Of a stretch of DNA of 64,000 bases, positions 1 through 8,301 are shown piece after piece; position 1 is the first letter of the stretch, and every line of letters starts with the position of its first letter. The stretch is from Lewinellaceae bacterium. Lineage in GTDB: Bacteria; Bacteroidota; Bacteroidia; Chitinophagales; Saprospiraceae. A program made the position numbers and the translations under genes. The DNA lies in contig JACJXW010000004.1 in assembly GCA_020636405.1 (NCBI GenBank), forward strand, positions 310,001 through 374,000, in the 5' to 3' direction. The notes under the pieces were generated by a model. The model had not been told where the DNA came from. It did not search any database and worked only from the letters and a program-made list of their open reading frames with translations.

Positions 1-1
1 G

Positions 2-1750
2 TTGTACAATAACCACAACCTGCGCCCCCTGATCAAGAATCCTTTTTCCCTGTCATTGGTGAAGGATTACCTGAAATACAACAACGGGAATCTCCCCCCT
101 AACCAGTTGGCCCTTTATGAGAGCTGCCTGCGCTCCCGGCTCAACCCCAATGTCCTGGCGGAAGAATATGGCCTTCAACCGCTCGATATTATCAATACCG
201 CGCGTGCCGTTGCCGCCTTTCTTTTTGAAGATCCGCGCTACGGCCTTACCATTGAGCTTCAGGAACTGAACCGCCAACTGAAGGGCTACCCGCTGAACGC
301 CACCATCAAACTGTTGCGCGACCAACGGCTGGCCCGCCTGGGCAAAGGCCGGTTCAGTTTCATTCACCGCAAATTTCATGAGTATTTCGTAGCCCTCAAT
401 TTCCGGGAACAGCCGGAAGGGCTGCCCATAGAAGATATTCCGCTCGACGCGCGCAACCGGGATGCCCTGGTGCTGTATTGCGAGATCGCGGAGGAACCCC
501 GGGCTCAGGAAGTGGTGCAGTACTGCTGGCAGGAGCTTCAAAAACTGAACTTCGAACCCAGCCCGGACGAATCCTGGCTGCTGGGCCCCGGTATGAGCAA
601 GAACGAGCGCCAGAAACGCCTTAAAAAGGCACAGCCCCGGAAGATCATCATCAACGATCAATACTACCAGTCCGTCAACTGCCTGCGTTTTCTGGTGGAC
701 GGCTTTACCAGCCGCAAGCACCTGCTGGAACCCTATCATCGGGAACTGTCCGAATTCATCCTGTTCAACGTCGAACTGGGCGATGACCTCATTCTCAAGA
801 AATTCCTGATCGAATCCATTGCCCTGCAACCCCAGCAGGAGGCGGAGCGCCTGATCGTGCGCATCTTCGACAAGCTCACCCTGGCGCCCAATTCCTATCT
901 GCAGGAAAGCCTGGCCAATGCCTCCCGATATCTGGGCAAACTCAGCACTCCGGTGCTCGAACACCTGATACGCTTTTATTTTCTGCGGACCCGGACATTG
1001 GGTTACCCTACTGCCAAGGAGGCCAGGGTATTGAAGTTGTCGGACAATTTCAGGCCGCTGGCTCGTTTCCTGGAGGTGCGGGAAATCGAAAAATGGCTTT
1101 TCCTGGCGGGTGTGATCCTGGCGGGTGTATTTCTGCTCGATCCCTGGGAAGGAAGGGTAGACGGCTGGCAGTGGGTGGTACCGGTTCTCCTGATGGAGGC
1201 GGCGCTCTTTATTTTCGTAGTCATCCCCTGGTTCTCGGTGGCCTTCCTCTCTTATATGTTCTGGCTGGCCGACGCCAGGACCAAAGGGTTTATGGGTATG
1301 ATCGTTGGCCTGCTGGTGGTGTACCTCGTATTCATCTCCCGAATGGGGGCGATGAATACGGACTTTCTGGCGGCGCCGGATGAAGCGTTGCCATTGGGGC
1401 CGAAAATGGCGGTTTGGGCTTATAACATCATCATCGTTCTGGGGTTGGCATGGGGCATTTTTTCTGTTTTTTTCATTGCGTACCTGGGCTATAAAGAATA
1501 CCTGCGGGACCTGCCGCGCTTTCGGAAGATCCGCCGGGCCCTGGGGCGATCCGTCCCTCGCGCCACCATAGCTCAGCATTTCCAAAGCCTGAGATCACCA
1601 CACTACAGGAAGAAATACATCCGTTTGCTCCGGGAGCGGGAAGTAACGCCGGCCGGTGATTGGCCTGACGGCAAGCCGCCCTACGAGAAGGACGACGAAG
1701 CCAGCGGGCTGCTGGCTCAGCTGGAGCAGCAATGGCGGGGGTTGGGGTAG
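2..1750 (+). CDS. Membrane-anchored NACHT-like (STAND) NTPase, C-terminal part; 5' end outside window
   Basis: The reading frame is open from the first bases of the window, so the start and the nucleotide-binding P-loop domain are missing. The first ~130 visible residues look like the helical region after a NACHT NTPase core: an NPFSLSLVKDYL stretch near residue 13 and FIHRKFHEYFVA at 120-131, the usual end of a NACHT module. A helical region follows to about residue 360. Strongly hydrophobic segments lie near 364-380, 391-421, 431-446 and 470-497, ending in a basic cytoplasmic-looking tail. STAND NTPases act as signal-triggered switches, and some bacterial ones are antiphage proteins. A membrane-spanning C-terminus would be the output or anchor here, which is inference. 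The family call rests on the post-core motif only; the nucleotide-binding residues cannot be seen. Confidence 0.6.
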   Translation: MYNNHNLRPLIKNPFSLSLVKDYLKYNNGNLPPNQLALYESCLRSRLNPNVLAEEYGLQPLDIINTARAVAAFLFEDPRYGLTIELQELNRQLKGYPLNATIKLLRDQRLARLGKGRFSFIHRKFHEYFVALNFREQPEGLPIEDIPLDARNRDALVLYCEIAEEPRAQEVVQYCWQELQKLNFEPSPDESWLLGPGMSKNERQKRLKKAQPRKIIINDQYYQSVNCLRFLVDGFTSRKHLLEPYHRELSEFILFNVELGDDLILKKFLIESIALQPQQEAERLIVRIFDKLTLAPNSYLQESLANASRYLGKLSTPVLEHLIRFYFLRTRTLGYPTAKEARVLKLSDNFRPLARFLEVREIEKWLFLAGVILAGVFLLDPWEGRVDGWQWVVPVLLMEAALFIFVVIPWFSVAFLSYMFWLADARTKGFMGMIVGLLVVYLVFISRMGAMNTDFLAAPDEALPLGPKMAVWAYNIIIVLGLAWGIFSVFFIAYLGYKEYLRDLPRFRKIRRALGRSVPRATIAQHFQSLRSPHYRKKYIRLLREREVTPAGDWPDGKPPYEKDDEASGLLAQLEQQWRGLG

Positions 1751-1754
1751 GGGA

Positions 1755-1859
1755 GATTCGGGATTCGGGATTCGGGACTCGTTATTCGGGACTCGTTATT
1801 CGGGATTCGGGATTCGGGATTCGGGACTCGGGATTCGTTATTCGGGATTCGGGATGAGG
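1755..1859. repeat. Heptamer tandem array, unit GATTCGG
   Basis: Fourteen consecutive 7-base units (GATTCGG with variants GACTCGT, TATTCGG, GACTCGG, GATTCGT) plus a degenerate fifteenth, GATGAGG, start a few bases after the stop of the NACHT-like gene. Variation is confined to the third base and the unit boundary. The same word reappears as an inverted pair at 4962-5005. Confidence 0.9.
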
Positions 1860-2004
1860 GGAATTCATTATGGGTTGATCGATCTCCGTTGTTGGACGGG
1901 GCTTATTAACCTTGTGATAAAACATACCTTTCAAAGCTTTTCGGGCTAGCAATATTTTCCTTACATTTAAAGCCAAGCCAAAAACGTATTAATCTCAACC
2001 CTGC

Positions 2005-3441
2005 ATGAAGGTACTACAAGTTAGCGCGGAGTGTTATCCCGCGGCCAAAGCAGGTGGGTTGGGGGATGTTGTAGGGGCCCTTCCCAAGTATCTATCTGCT
2101 GCGGGCGTCCCTACCGGTGTGATCATCCCTAAATACCGCCTGAAATGGATCAATGAACACCAGTTCCATACCATATATAAGGGGGCGGTTCGCCTGCATA
2201 ATTATTATGTCCCTTTTACCATTCAGCAGGAAAGTACCAATGCGCTGGGATTTCCCTTTTTCGTTGCCGATATACCCGGTAAGTTCGACCGGGCAGGTAT
2301 TTACGCCGATCCCGGGGGGTACAACTATGGCGATGATGTGGAGCGTTACCTGTCCTTTCAGCAGGCTGTACTGCAATGGATTCTCAATAGCCCGGGGCGC
2401 CCGGCCCTGCTGCATTGCCACGACCACCACACCGGATTGATCCCTTTCATGGTGAAACACTGCCCTGCCTATAAGGCGCTCAGCTGGATGCCCACCGTAT
2501 TTACGATCCACAACGGCAATTACCACGGCGCGTTCGGTTGGGACAGGATGTACCTGCTGCCGTTCTTTGAGGCGGAGGCAAGGGGCCTGCTCGACTGGTC
2601 GAACCACATTAACCCTCTGGCCACAGCGGTGAAATGCACCTGGCGGGTAACCACCGTTTCGCCCAGCTACCTGAAAGAGATCCAGCAAAGCTCGGGAGGC
2701 ATGGAATCCCTGTTGCAACACGAGCAGCACAAAAGCCTTGGGATCATCAATGGCATCGATTTCCAGATTTGGGATCCAGCTACCGATAGCTATCTACCGG
2801 TTACACTTCAGGAAGATATCGGTGCTTTTAAAAAAGCCAATAAGCAGGTGCTGGCCCAACATTTCCAGCTAGACCCGGACCGGCCACTGATTTCCTTTAT
2901 CGGGCGGCTGGTCAGGGAGAAAGGAGCAGACCTGATTCCCGACCTCATCCGCCGGGTGATGCATAGTGATGCGAATCTGGCCTTTGCCGTTTTGGGGACG
3001 GGCGAACCCGGGCTGGAAAGTGTTATGCGGCAATTGAGCCAGCAGTATCCCGGACGTTTCAATGCCGCACTGGAATACAACGAAGGATTGGCTCACCTGA
3101 TGTATGCTGGTTCCGACTTTCTGTTCATGCCTTCCAGAGTAGAACCTTGCGGGCTGAACCAGATGTACGCTATGAGATATGGCGCCATACCTATTGTGCG
3201 TTCGGTAGGGGGGCTCAGAGATTCCGTGCCCGATATCGGGGCGCCCAATAGCACAGGAAGAGGCATTCGCTTCGATCAGTTCAACCTCGATGACGGGAAC
3301 CTGGCGCTCTACCGGGCAGTACAATTGTACCACAACCGCCCTATCTTTGAACAGATACGCGAACGGATCATGCAGCTGGACTTCTCCTGGGAACGGTCGG
3401 TAGGAGCCTATATTGAAATTTATAAAGAAATGGGAATATAA
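2005..3441 (+). CDS. glgA: Glycogen synthase (GT5, ADP-glucose type)
   Basis: This enzyme transfers glucose from ADP-glucose to the growing alpha-1,4-glucan in the cytoplasm. At 478 residues it has normal length for bacterial GlgA. The N-terminus carries the donor-binding loop as KAGGL (residues 15-19, usually KTGGL) in the context AECYPAAKAGGLGDVVGAL. HCHDHHTG appears mid N-domain. The C-terminal GT-B domain has GRLVREKGADL, then the E-x7-E-like SRVEPCGLNQMYAMRYG, followed by VRSVGGLRDSV. Its substrate is made by the product of glgC, which follows on the same strand after about 240 bases. The ATG is preceded by an A/T-rich leader and no alternative start fits better. Confidence 0.95.
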   Translation: MKVLQVSAECYPAAKAGGLGDVVGALPKYLSAAGVPTGVIIPKYRLKWINEHQFHTIYKGAVRLHNYYVPFTIQQESTNALGFPFFVADIPGKFDRAGIYADPGGYNYGDDVERYLSFQQAVLQWILNSPGRPALLHCHDHHTGLIPFMVKHCPAYKALSWMPTVFTIHNGNYHGAFGWDRMYLLPFFEAEARGLLDWSNHINPLATAVKCTWRVTTVSPSYLKEIQQSSGGMESLLQHEQHKSLGIINGIDFQIWDPATDSYLPVTLQEDIGAFKKANKQVLAQHFQLDPDRPLISFIGRLVREKGADLIPDLIRRVMHSDANLAFAVLGTGEPGLESVMRQLSQQYPGRFNAALEYNEGLAHLMYAGSDFLFMPSRVEPCGLNQMYAMRYGAIPIVRSVGGLRDSVPDIGAPNSTGRGIRFDQFNLDDGNLALYRAVQLYHNRPIFEQIRERIMQLDFSWERSVGAYIEIYKEMGI

Positions 3442-3442
3442 A

Positions 3443-3611
3443 TACGCTGTAATTTAAATAAATTAAAGCTGCCCGCGCTGCCTCCCAGTCCCGCAATGAG
3501 CGGGATACATCCACCCGAAAAACAATCATTATTAGTGTTTGCGGGAGGGGGGCTCCCTTCAGGAAGTTAGACGGCTGCGAGGGGATATAAAATAACTTAA
3601 ATTACACTGTA
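3443..3611. repeat. Inverted-repeat-bounded element between glgA and glgC (MITE-like or structured spacer)
   Basis: TGTAATTTAA at 3448-3457 is mirrored exactly by TTAAATTACA at 3597-3606. The match extends imperfectly outward to TAC/GTA ends and inward for several bases. Between the arms is GC-rich sequence with further hairpins (TCCCGC-AATGA-GCGGGA; GGGAG/CTCCC) that is unlike the AT-rich flanks. It encodes no protein that I can recognise. Confidence 0.5.
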
Positions 3612-3679
3612 ATAAATGGCGCGGCCCAAAAAATCAAAAAGTCCCACGTCATTTATAACCAATTAAACCAATTTTTTCT

Positions 3680-4954
3680 ATGATCAAGATGATAAGCCTG
3701 ATACTGGGGGGAGGCGCCGGCACACGCCTGGCGCCATTGACGAGCGAGCGGTCCAAGCCGGCCGTCCCTATTGGAGGTAAATACCGCCTGATCGATATCC
3801 CCATATCCAACTGCCTCAATTCCGGGGTACGCCGGATGTTTGTTGTTACTCAATACAATTCGGCCTCTCTCAACCAGCACATCAAGAATACTTACAATTT
3901 TGACATGTTCAGCCATGGGTTTGTAGACATTCTGGCTGCTGAGCAGACCCCAAACAGCGATAAGTGGTTCCAGGGCACCGCCGATGCCGTGCGCCAATCC
4001 TTGCATCACCTCAAGCGCCATCTGCACGACTACATTCTCATTCTTTCCGGTGACCAGCTCTACCAGATGAACTTTGCTGAGTTGGCCGAGTACCACATCG
4101 AAAAAGAGGCAGACCTGACCATTGCCACCATTCCGGTTATCGATAAGGATGCGCCTGGCTTTGGTATTATGAAGGTCAACGAACAAGGATATATCGAGGA
4201 CTTCATCGAAAAGCCCAAACCGGAGGTATTGGGAGAATGGCAGTCACATGTTGAAGAGAAGTACAAAAATCAGGGAAGGCACTATCTGGCCTCGATGGGT
4301 ATTTACATATTCAACAAAGCCTTCCTGCACAAGCTGTTCGACGAATACCCCGAAGCCACCGATTTTGGTAAGGATTTCATACCCATTGCCATCAAACAAG
4401 GCAGCAGAGTAGCCAGCTTCGCTTTTGACGGTTACTGGACAGATATCGGAACCATCCGTTCTTTCTATGAGGCCAATATTGCGCTGACCGACAATATCCC
4501 GGAGTTCAACCTTTTTGATAACGATAAGACGGTATATACCCGCCCCCGCCTACTGGCGCCTTCCAAAATATTCGGAACCTGGTTTAACCAGGCGGTAATT
4601 GCTGAAGGCTGTATCATTCACGCCAAGAAAATTGAACGTTCGATCGTCGGCATACGTTCCAGGATCGGAGACGGGACGGAGATATCCAATGCTATTATTA
4701 TGGGTAATGACTCCTATGAGACCATCGAGGAAATGCAAAAGTCCGGTAAGCTGGCCATGGGGATCGGCGAGAACTGCAATATCCGCAATGCGATCATCGA
4801 CAAGGATGTCCGAATCGGCAACAACGTCAACATCCATGGCAGCATCGCTCTGGCGGATGGAGAGACGGATACCTATGTGATCAAAGACGGGATCATCGTG
4901 GTGAAGAAGGGCGTCACCATTGAACCGGGCACGCGGATCGGATTGGGAGCCTAG
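3680..4954 (+). CDS. glgC: Glucose-1-phosphate adenylyltransferase
   Basis: Makes ADP-glucose and pyrophosphate from ATP and glucose-1-phosphate, the committed step of bacterial glycogen synthesis. The 424-residue protein opens with the nucleotidyltransferase signature LILGGGAGTRLAPLT, then SKPAVPIGGKYRLIDIPISNC. It continues with GTADAVRQSL and the ILSGDQLYQM metal-site region. The C-terminal third is a left-handed beta-helix with isoleucine-rich hexapeptides (for example NIRNAIIDKDVRIGNNVNI). Family members are allosterically controlled, but which effector applies here cannot be read from sequence. It follows glgA on the same strand, and the two work in series. Confidence 0.95.
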   Translation: MIKMISLILGGGAGTRLAPLTSERSKPAVPIGGKYRLIDIPISNCLNSGVRRMFVVTQYNSASLNQHIKNTYNFDMFSHGFVDILAAEQTPNSDKWFQGTADAVRQSLHHLKRHLHDYILILSGDQLYQMNFAELAEYHIEKEADLTIATIPVIDKDAPGFGIMKVNEQGYIEDFIEKPKPEVLGEWQSHVEEKYKNQGRHYLASMGIYIFNKAFLHKLFDEYPEATDFGKDFIPIAIKQGSRVASFAFDGYWTDIGTIRSFYEANIALTDNIPEFNLFDNDKTVYTRPRLLAPSKIFGTWFNQAVIAEGCIIHAKKIERSIVGIRSRIGDGTEISNAIIMGNDSYETIEEMQKSGKLAMGIGENCNIRNAIIDKDVRIGNNVNIHGSIALADGETDTYVIKDGIIVVKKGVTIEPGTRIGLGA

Positions 4955-4961
4955 CCTGGTT

Positions 4962-5005
4962 ATTCGGGATTCGTTTACTGCCCGCCGCCGGGGCGAATCC
5001 CGAAT
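4962..5005. terminator. Hairpin between convergent genes, built from the ATTCGGG word
   Basis: ATTCGGGATTCG (4962-4973) pairs perfectly with CGAATCCCGAAT (4994-5005), a 12-bp stem with a 20-base loop. It sits between the glgC stop and the end of the minus-strand gene, whose stop codon begins at 5005. There is no T tract on either side, so it may be a bidirectional RNA-end hairpin rather than a classical intrinsic terminator. Confidence 0.55.
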
Positions 5006-6414
5006 CAACGAAACTTTCCCTGTTCCTCCCACACTTTCAACAGCCAGCTGCGTTCGGCCAGGGGTTGGGTACGTTGAATTTCCTCGTGCACTTTTTCTCG
5101 TTTTCTGGGGTTGTTTTTCAGGGTATTGAACAGGAGGTTGCAGAAATTGAGGTAGGTTTTTTTCAGGCCCGGCGCTATTTTTTTATTGCGGCGAAGGAAG
5201 TTGGAGAAGGAGGCCAGTAGAGAGAGCAGGGATTCGATCTCGTCGCATTCATAATAAGTCTTAATGAGCACCGTCCGGGAGCCCATGTGGTAGAAGAGGT
5301 CAGAGAAGTTGAGTTGGCTGAGGTGGGAGAGAACCTCTCCATATTCTTCCTTTTGATAATACAGTTCCGCGAGGTTGAAGTGCAGGGCGTCCTCTCTCGA
5401 TTGGGGAGAGAGGTTGGAGCTGTAGGTTTTGATGAATGCTCCGGCCTGTTCGAACTCCTTTTGGCGGAGGAACAGCTTGACCACGTTGGTGTACGTCCAA
5501 TGGGAAAGGTATTCTTCCTCGAAGAGGGACTTATCCCGAATGCCGCGGAGATAAAGATTGAGAACAATGGGGACGTACTCGTCCTTACCCTGGCGGATCT
5601 TTCTGGCGCAAAAGTTGATCGCATAAAGGTAAATACCTCGCTTTTCGGCCAGCTCGATGTGTTCGCTGTGGGCTTCAATGAGTTGAATGAGCTTTGAAAA
5701 GTGCTCGCCGCTGTCATGGGCCAACGAAAGGTAAATATGGAGGTGGATGTCGATCAAAGGAGGGCGTTCCGGTTGTGCGGAAAGATAGGTTTGTACTTCA
5801 TCGGTAAAGGACAGCTCATAAGTCGAGGAGATGATGGCCTGCCGGTTCAGCATCTCGATGCTGTATTTCAGTTTCCGCAGGAAGTATAACTCATCCAGGG
5901 CATTGACCGCATTTTGAAGGGTGGGGTCAAAACTTCGTACCCGTTGACGAATGAAGTGCTGGCTGGCTACTTCGGCCAGCGTATACCGGAATTCATACTG
6001 GGCGGCATCCTGCCCGGTAGCCTCGAGTTCTTCTTGTGTCTTGCGGTACAGAAAATTGTAGTGCTTTTCCAATTCTCTTCTGGAATATTCGGTGAGAATA
6101 TCTCCCTTCATGCGGAGCTTCTGTTGACGATAATGCTGAATACCGATAAATTCTTCTGCCAGTTGGATGAGATAGTTCATCAGATATCCCATCTGCCGGT
6201 TATCAAAGGGGGCGCCGGGAAAAATGGCCTGGTGCGCTTTTTCCTTAGTGAGGGCGGCGGCAGAAAAATCAGGCGCATACTTGCTCAGGAAGGAGCACAA
6301 CTGAATGAGATTGTCACTGCTGTTGAAATATGGAGAAGCCACAAAAGCCTCAAACTGGCGCCACTCATTGGCGTCAAATGTTTTTAGCAGCTCGATCAGT
6401 TTGCTGTTTTTCAT
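5005..6414 (-). CDS. Conserved helical hypothetical protein (TPR-like)
   Basis: A 469-residue protein with no signal peptide, membrane segment or catalytic motif that I recognise. It is almost wholly alpha-helical by composition, with repeated hydrophobic/charged heptads and paired-helix patterns from about residue 230 onward that resemble a degenerate tetratricopeptide solenoid. The N-terminus (MKNSKLIELLKTFDANEWRQ, then FEAFVASPYFN) resembles a recurrent start in large Saprospiria proteins of unknown role; this is a memory-based impression. It is convergent with glgC and transcribed alone. A cytoplasmic scaffold is possible, but no function is assigned. Confidence 0.75.
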   Translation of the reverse strand: MKNSKLIELLKTFDANEWRQFEAFVASPYFNSSDNLIQLCSFLSKYAPDFSAAALTKEKAHQAIFPGAPFDNRQMGYLMNYLIQLAEEFIGIQHYRQQKLRMKGDILTEYSRRELEKHYNFLYRKTQEELEATGQDAAQYEFRYTLAEVASQHFIRQRVRSFDPTLQNAVNALDELYFLRKLKYSIEMLNRQAIISSTYELSFTDEVQTYLSAQPERPPLIDIHLHIYLSLAHDSGEHFSKLIQLIEAHSEHIELAEKRGIYLYAINFCARKIRQGKDEYVPIVLNLYLRGIRDKSLFEEEYLSHWTYTNVVKLFLRQKEFEQAGAFIKTYSSNLSPQSREDALHFNLAELYYQKEEYGEVLSHLSQLNFSDLFYHMGSRTVLIKTYYECDEIESLLSLLASFSNFLRRNKKIAPGLKKTYLNFCNLLFNTLKNNPRKREKVHEEIQRTQPLAERSWLLKVWEEQGKFR

Positions 6415-6597
6415 GAATTTGGCGACTTTTATAAAGGTTTTCTCTAGGGCTACATCCGAAAAGTAAAATTAAACACATTAAATAAAATTTAAATTGATCT
6501 TCATAAGATATTGTTTATGAGTTTCTTGTGCTTAAGGTTAGGCGCAATTTCGAATAATGGCACTTTCTTAACAACCTGAAAAATACGAAAAAATGTA

Positions 6598-6629
6598 TTT
6601 GATGCACGCTTCCGGCCGGCCTATATTTG
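6598..6629 (+). promoter_or_regulatory. Bacteroidota sigma-ABfr-type promoter, TTTG-N20-TATATTTG
   Basis: TTTG at 6598-6601 and TATATTTG at 6622-6629 are separated by exactly 20 bases, a full match to the Bacteroidota consensus TTTG-N19-21-TAnnTTTG. It lies downstream of an in-frame ATG at 6593, so it argues that translation of the following gene starts later. Confidence 0.7.
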
Positions 6630-6655
6630 TATCAGAATTACAAAAGAACAGATCT

Positions 6656-7798
6656 TTGAAAGTTTGGATAACTAATACAGCCGCTGCCATTTTGATAGGC
6701 ACATTGATGGGTATTCCCAGCCTGAAGGCACAGCAGGTTTGGCCTGGTGATGTCAACAATAATGGTATAGTAAATAATGTCGATGTGCTGTACTGGGCCT
6801 TCGCAGAAGGGGCAAGCGGCCCGTCTCGGGCTTCAACCAATGGCGATTGGGCTCCCCAGGACCCCCCGGAGCTGTGGGCGGAGACTTTCCCAGATGGACT
6901 GAACTTCTCCTTCGCCGATTGTGATGGCAATGGAGTAATAAACAGCGCCGACCTCAACATCATTAAGGACAACTTTTGGTTAACACAGCCAATGGTTTCC
7001 CTCGATGAGTTCTTCACCGGAACGGTTGGGCAGGACCCCCAGCTGTTACTGGAAACGGCGGACCCGATCACCGAGCCTGGCGCCGAAGAGGTAGCCAGCC
7101 TGAGCCTGGGGAGCGAACAGATGCAGATCGATTCCTTTTTTGGGATCGCCTTTACGCTGAAGTTCGACACCCTCAACATCAAGCCGACCACCAATATGGG
7201 CGGCAATGCCGGGATCTCGCTGGACCTGACGAACCCCTCCTGGATCAACGACCCAATGGGGATGGGCACCAACCGCTCAGAAGTGTTCATTGAAGTGCTG
7301 GATGATTATGCCGTTGCCCAGGTCGCGATTTATCGTGGCCCCAATGCCGGAGCGGTTTCCGGTTTCGGCCCGGTCGCTGAGTTCAGCATCGTGATGGAAG
7401 ATATCATTGTTGGGCTGGTAGGGTTGGATACCGACAGCATTCGACTGGCAAACAGTGATTTCGAAGGGCTGGAAGTAGCTCCCTCCCGGTTGCAGTTCGC
7501 TACAGCGGAAGATTCCCTCCTCTTACAGAGTCGGGAGCCCTTGCTGAGAGAGGAAGAAATAAAGCTCTATCCCAACCCCACCAATGGTTGGCTAACGCTT
7601 GAACTGACGGACAACGACAATGAAATACAGGCAGTGGACCTATACAATGCGCAGGGCGCTTACCTGGGAAGGCTGAATGCACCCAGGCCGGCTACCGCCG
7701 CCAAATTCAACTTTGGAAGCTATCCCAGAGGCTTGTATATGCTGAGAATAAAGACGAAAAAAGGCATACTGACAAAAATGGCCGCCAGAATGCCCTGA
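6656..7798 (+). CDS. T9SS-secreted protein with dockerin-like calcium repeats
   Basis: The start is placed at TTG 6656. It gives a compact signal peptide ending SLKAQ, has an A-rich upstream stretch, and lies about 25 bases downstream of a perfect promoter. An in-frame ATG at 6593 would put the promoter inside the gene. After the signal peptide there are two dockerin-type calcium loops, GDVNNNGIVNNVDVLYW and DCDGNGVINSADLNII, then a ~200-residue beta-rich region. The end is a T9SS type A sorting domain (KLYPNPTNGWLTLEL ... GLYMLRIKTK). Dockerins dock onto cohesin-like partners, but in Bacteroidota such repeats often occur without cellulosomes. Expected at the cell surface or secreted; substrate unknown. 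Confidence 0.8.
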   Translation: MKVWITNTAAAILIGTLMGIPSLKAQQVWPGDVNNNGIVNNVDVLYWAFAEGASGPSRASTNGDWAPQDPPELWAETFPDGLNFSFADCDGNGVINSADLNIIKDNFWLTQPMVSLDEFFTGTVGQDPQLLLETADPITEPGAEEVASLSLGSEQMQIDSFFGIAFTLKFDTLNIKPTTNMGGNAGISLDLTNPSWINDPMGMGTNRSEVFIEVLDDYAVAQVAIYRGPNAGAVSGFGPVAEFSIVMEDIIVGLVGLDTDSIRLANSDFEGLEVAPSRLQFATAEDSLLLQSREPLLREEEIKLYPNPTNGWLTLELTDNDNEIQAVDLYNAQGAYLGRLNAPRPATAAKFNFGSYPRGLYMLRIKTKKGILTKMAARMP

Positions 7799-8301
7799 GT
7801 ACTGACAAGATTATAATTCCGGAATAATAGCAATGCGGCCTACATAATCCCAAAACAATTTGAATCCCATGAACAACTCCTGACGGAAGGGTGGCCAATG
7901 GAGCCACTTTCTGTCGGGCTCGAAAAGCAAAAAGTTCCATGACATAGTCTTGCAAAGCCCTGTGGGTGCAGGCATATACCCCCAAGAAATTTTGATTATC
8001 CCATTATCCGATTTTTGTTTGACACACCCTGCACCCGGGCTTATGCAATAAAGAATAATGCAGTAATACGATACAGGTATACTATCCGATTCTCATGAAT
8101 AAGGGGGGCTGGAATGCCAGCCCCTTTTTTTACTGCAAAAGAAAACTGGCTCTTTGACAAATCCTGTGTTCCAAAGAAAGAAAAAACTGAACCCAAGCAT
8201 AAACGATATCAGGCTGGAGGCCCGGATATTTTTCCCGGCCCCATTCCCAAAACACCAACCCCCTTTTTAGCATCTTTTAATTAACTGGCATTAAACGAAT
8301 T
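7799..8301. other. Gene-free 0.5-kb spacer with three inverted structures
   Basis: No convincing gene is present. Seen here are a long imperfect hairpin (arms about 7879-7895 and 7903-7919, closed by GTGGC/GCCAC), a 9-bp inverted pair GGGTGCAGG (7964-7972) / CCTGCACCC (8028-8036), and an intrinsic terminator at 8105-8131. The terminator is 300 bases beyond the upstream stop codon, so either the upstream transcript has a long 3' UTR or a small RNA ends here. Confidence 0.5.
8105..8131 (+). terminator. Strong intrinsic terminator
   Basis: GGGGCTGG (8105-8112), loop AATG, CCAGCCCC (8117-8124), followed by seven T. An 8-bp perfect GC-rich stem with a U tract is a textbook plus-strand terminator. 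Confidence 0.9.

Noticed and set aside
53..1585. Long open frame on the minus strand opposite the NACHT-like gene
   Set aside because: Codon-shadow of the plus gene; the translated text is low in structure and rich in Gln/Arg/His, as expected for an antisense frame.
7707..7985. 92-codon minus-strand frame across the end of the dockerin-like gene
   Set aside because: It overlaps a real gene end and a hairpin region, and has no conserved character.
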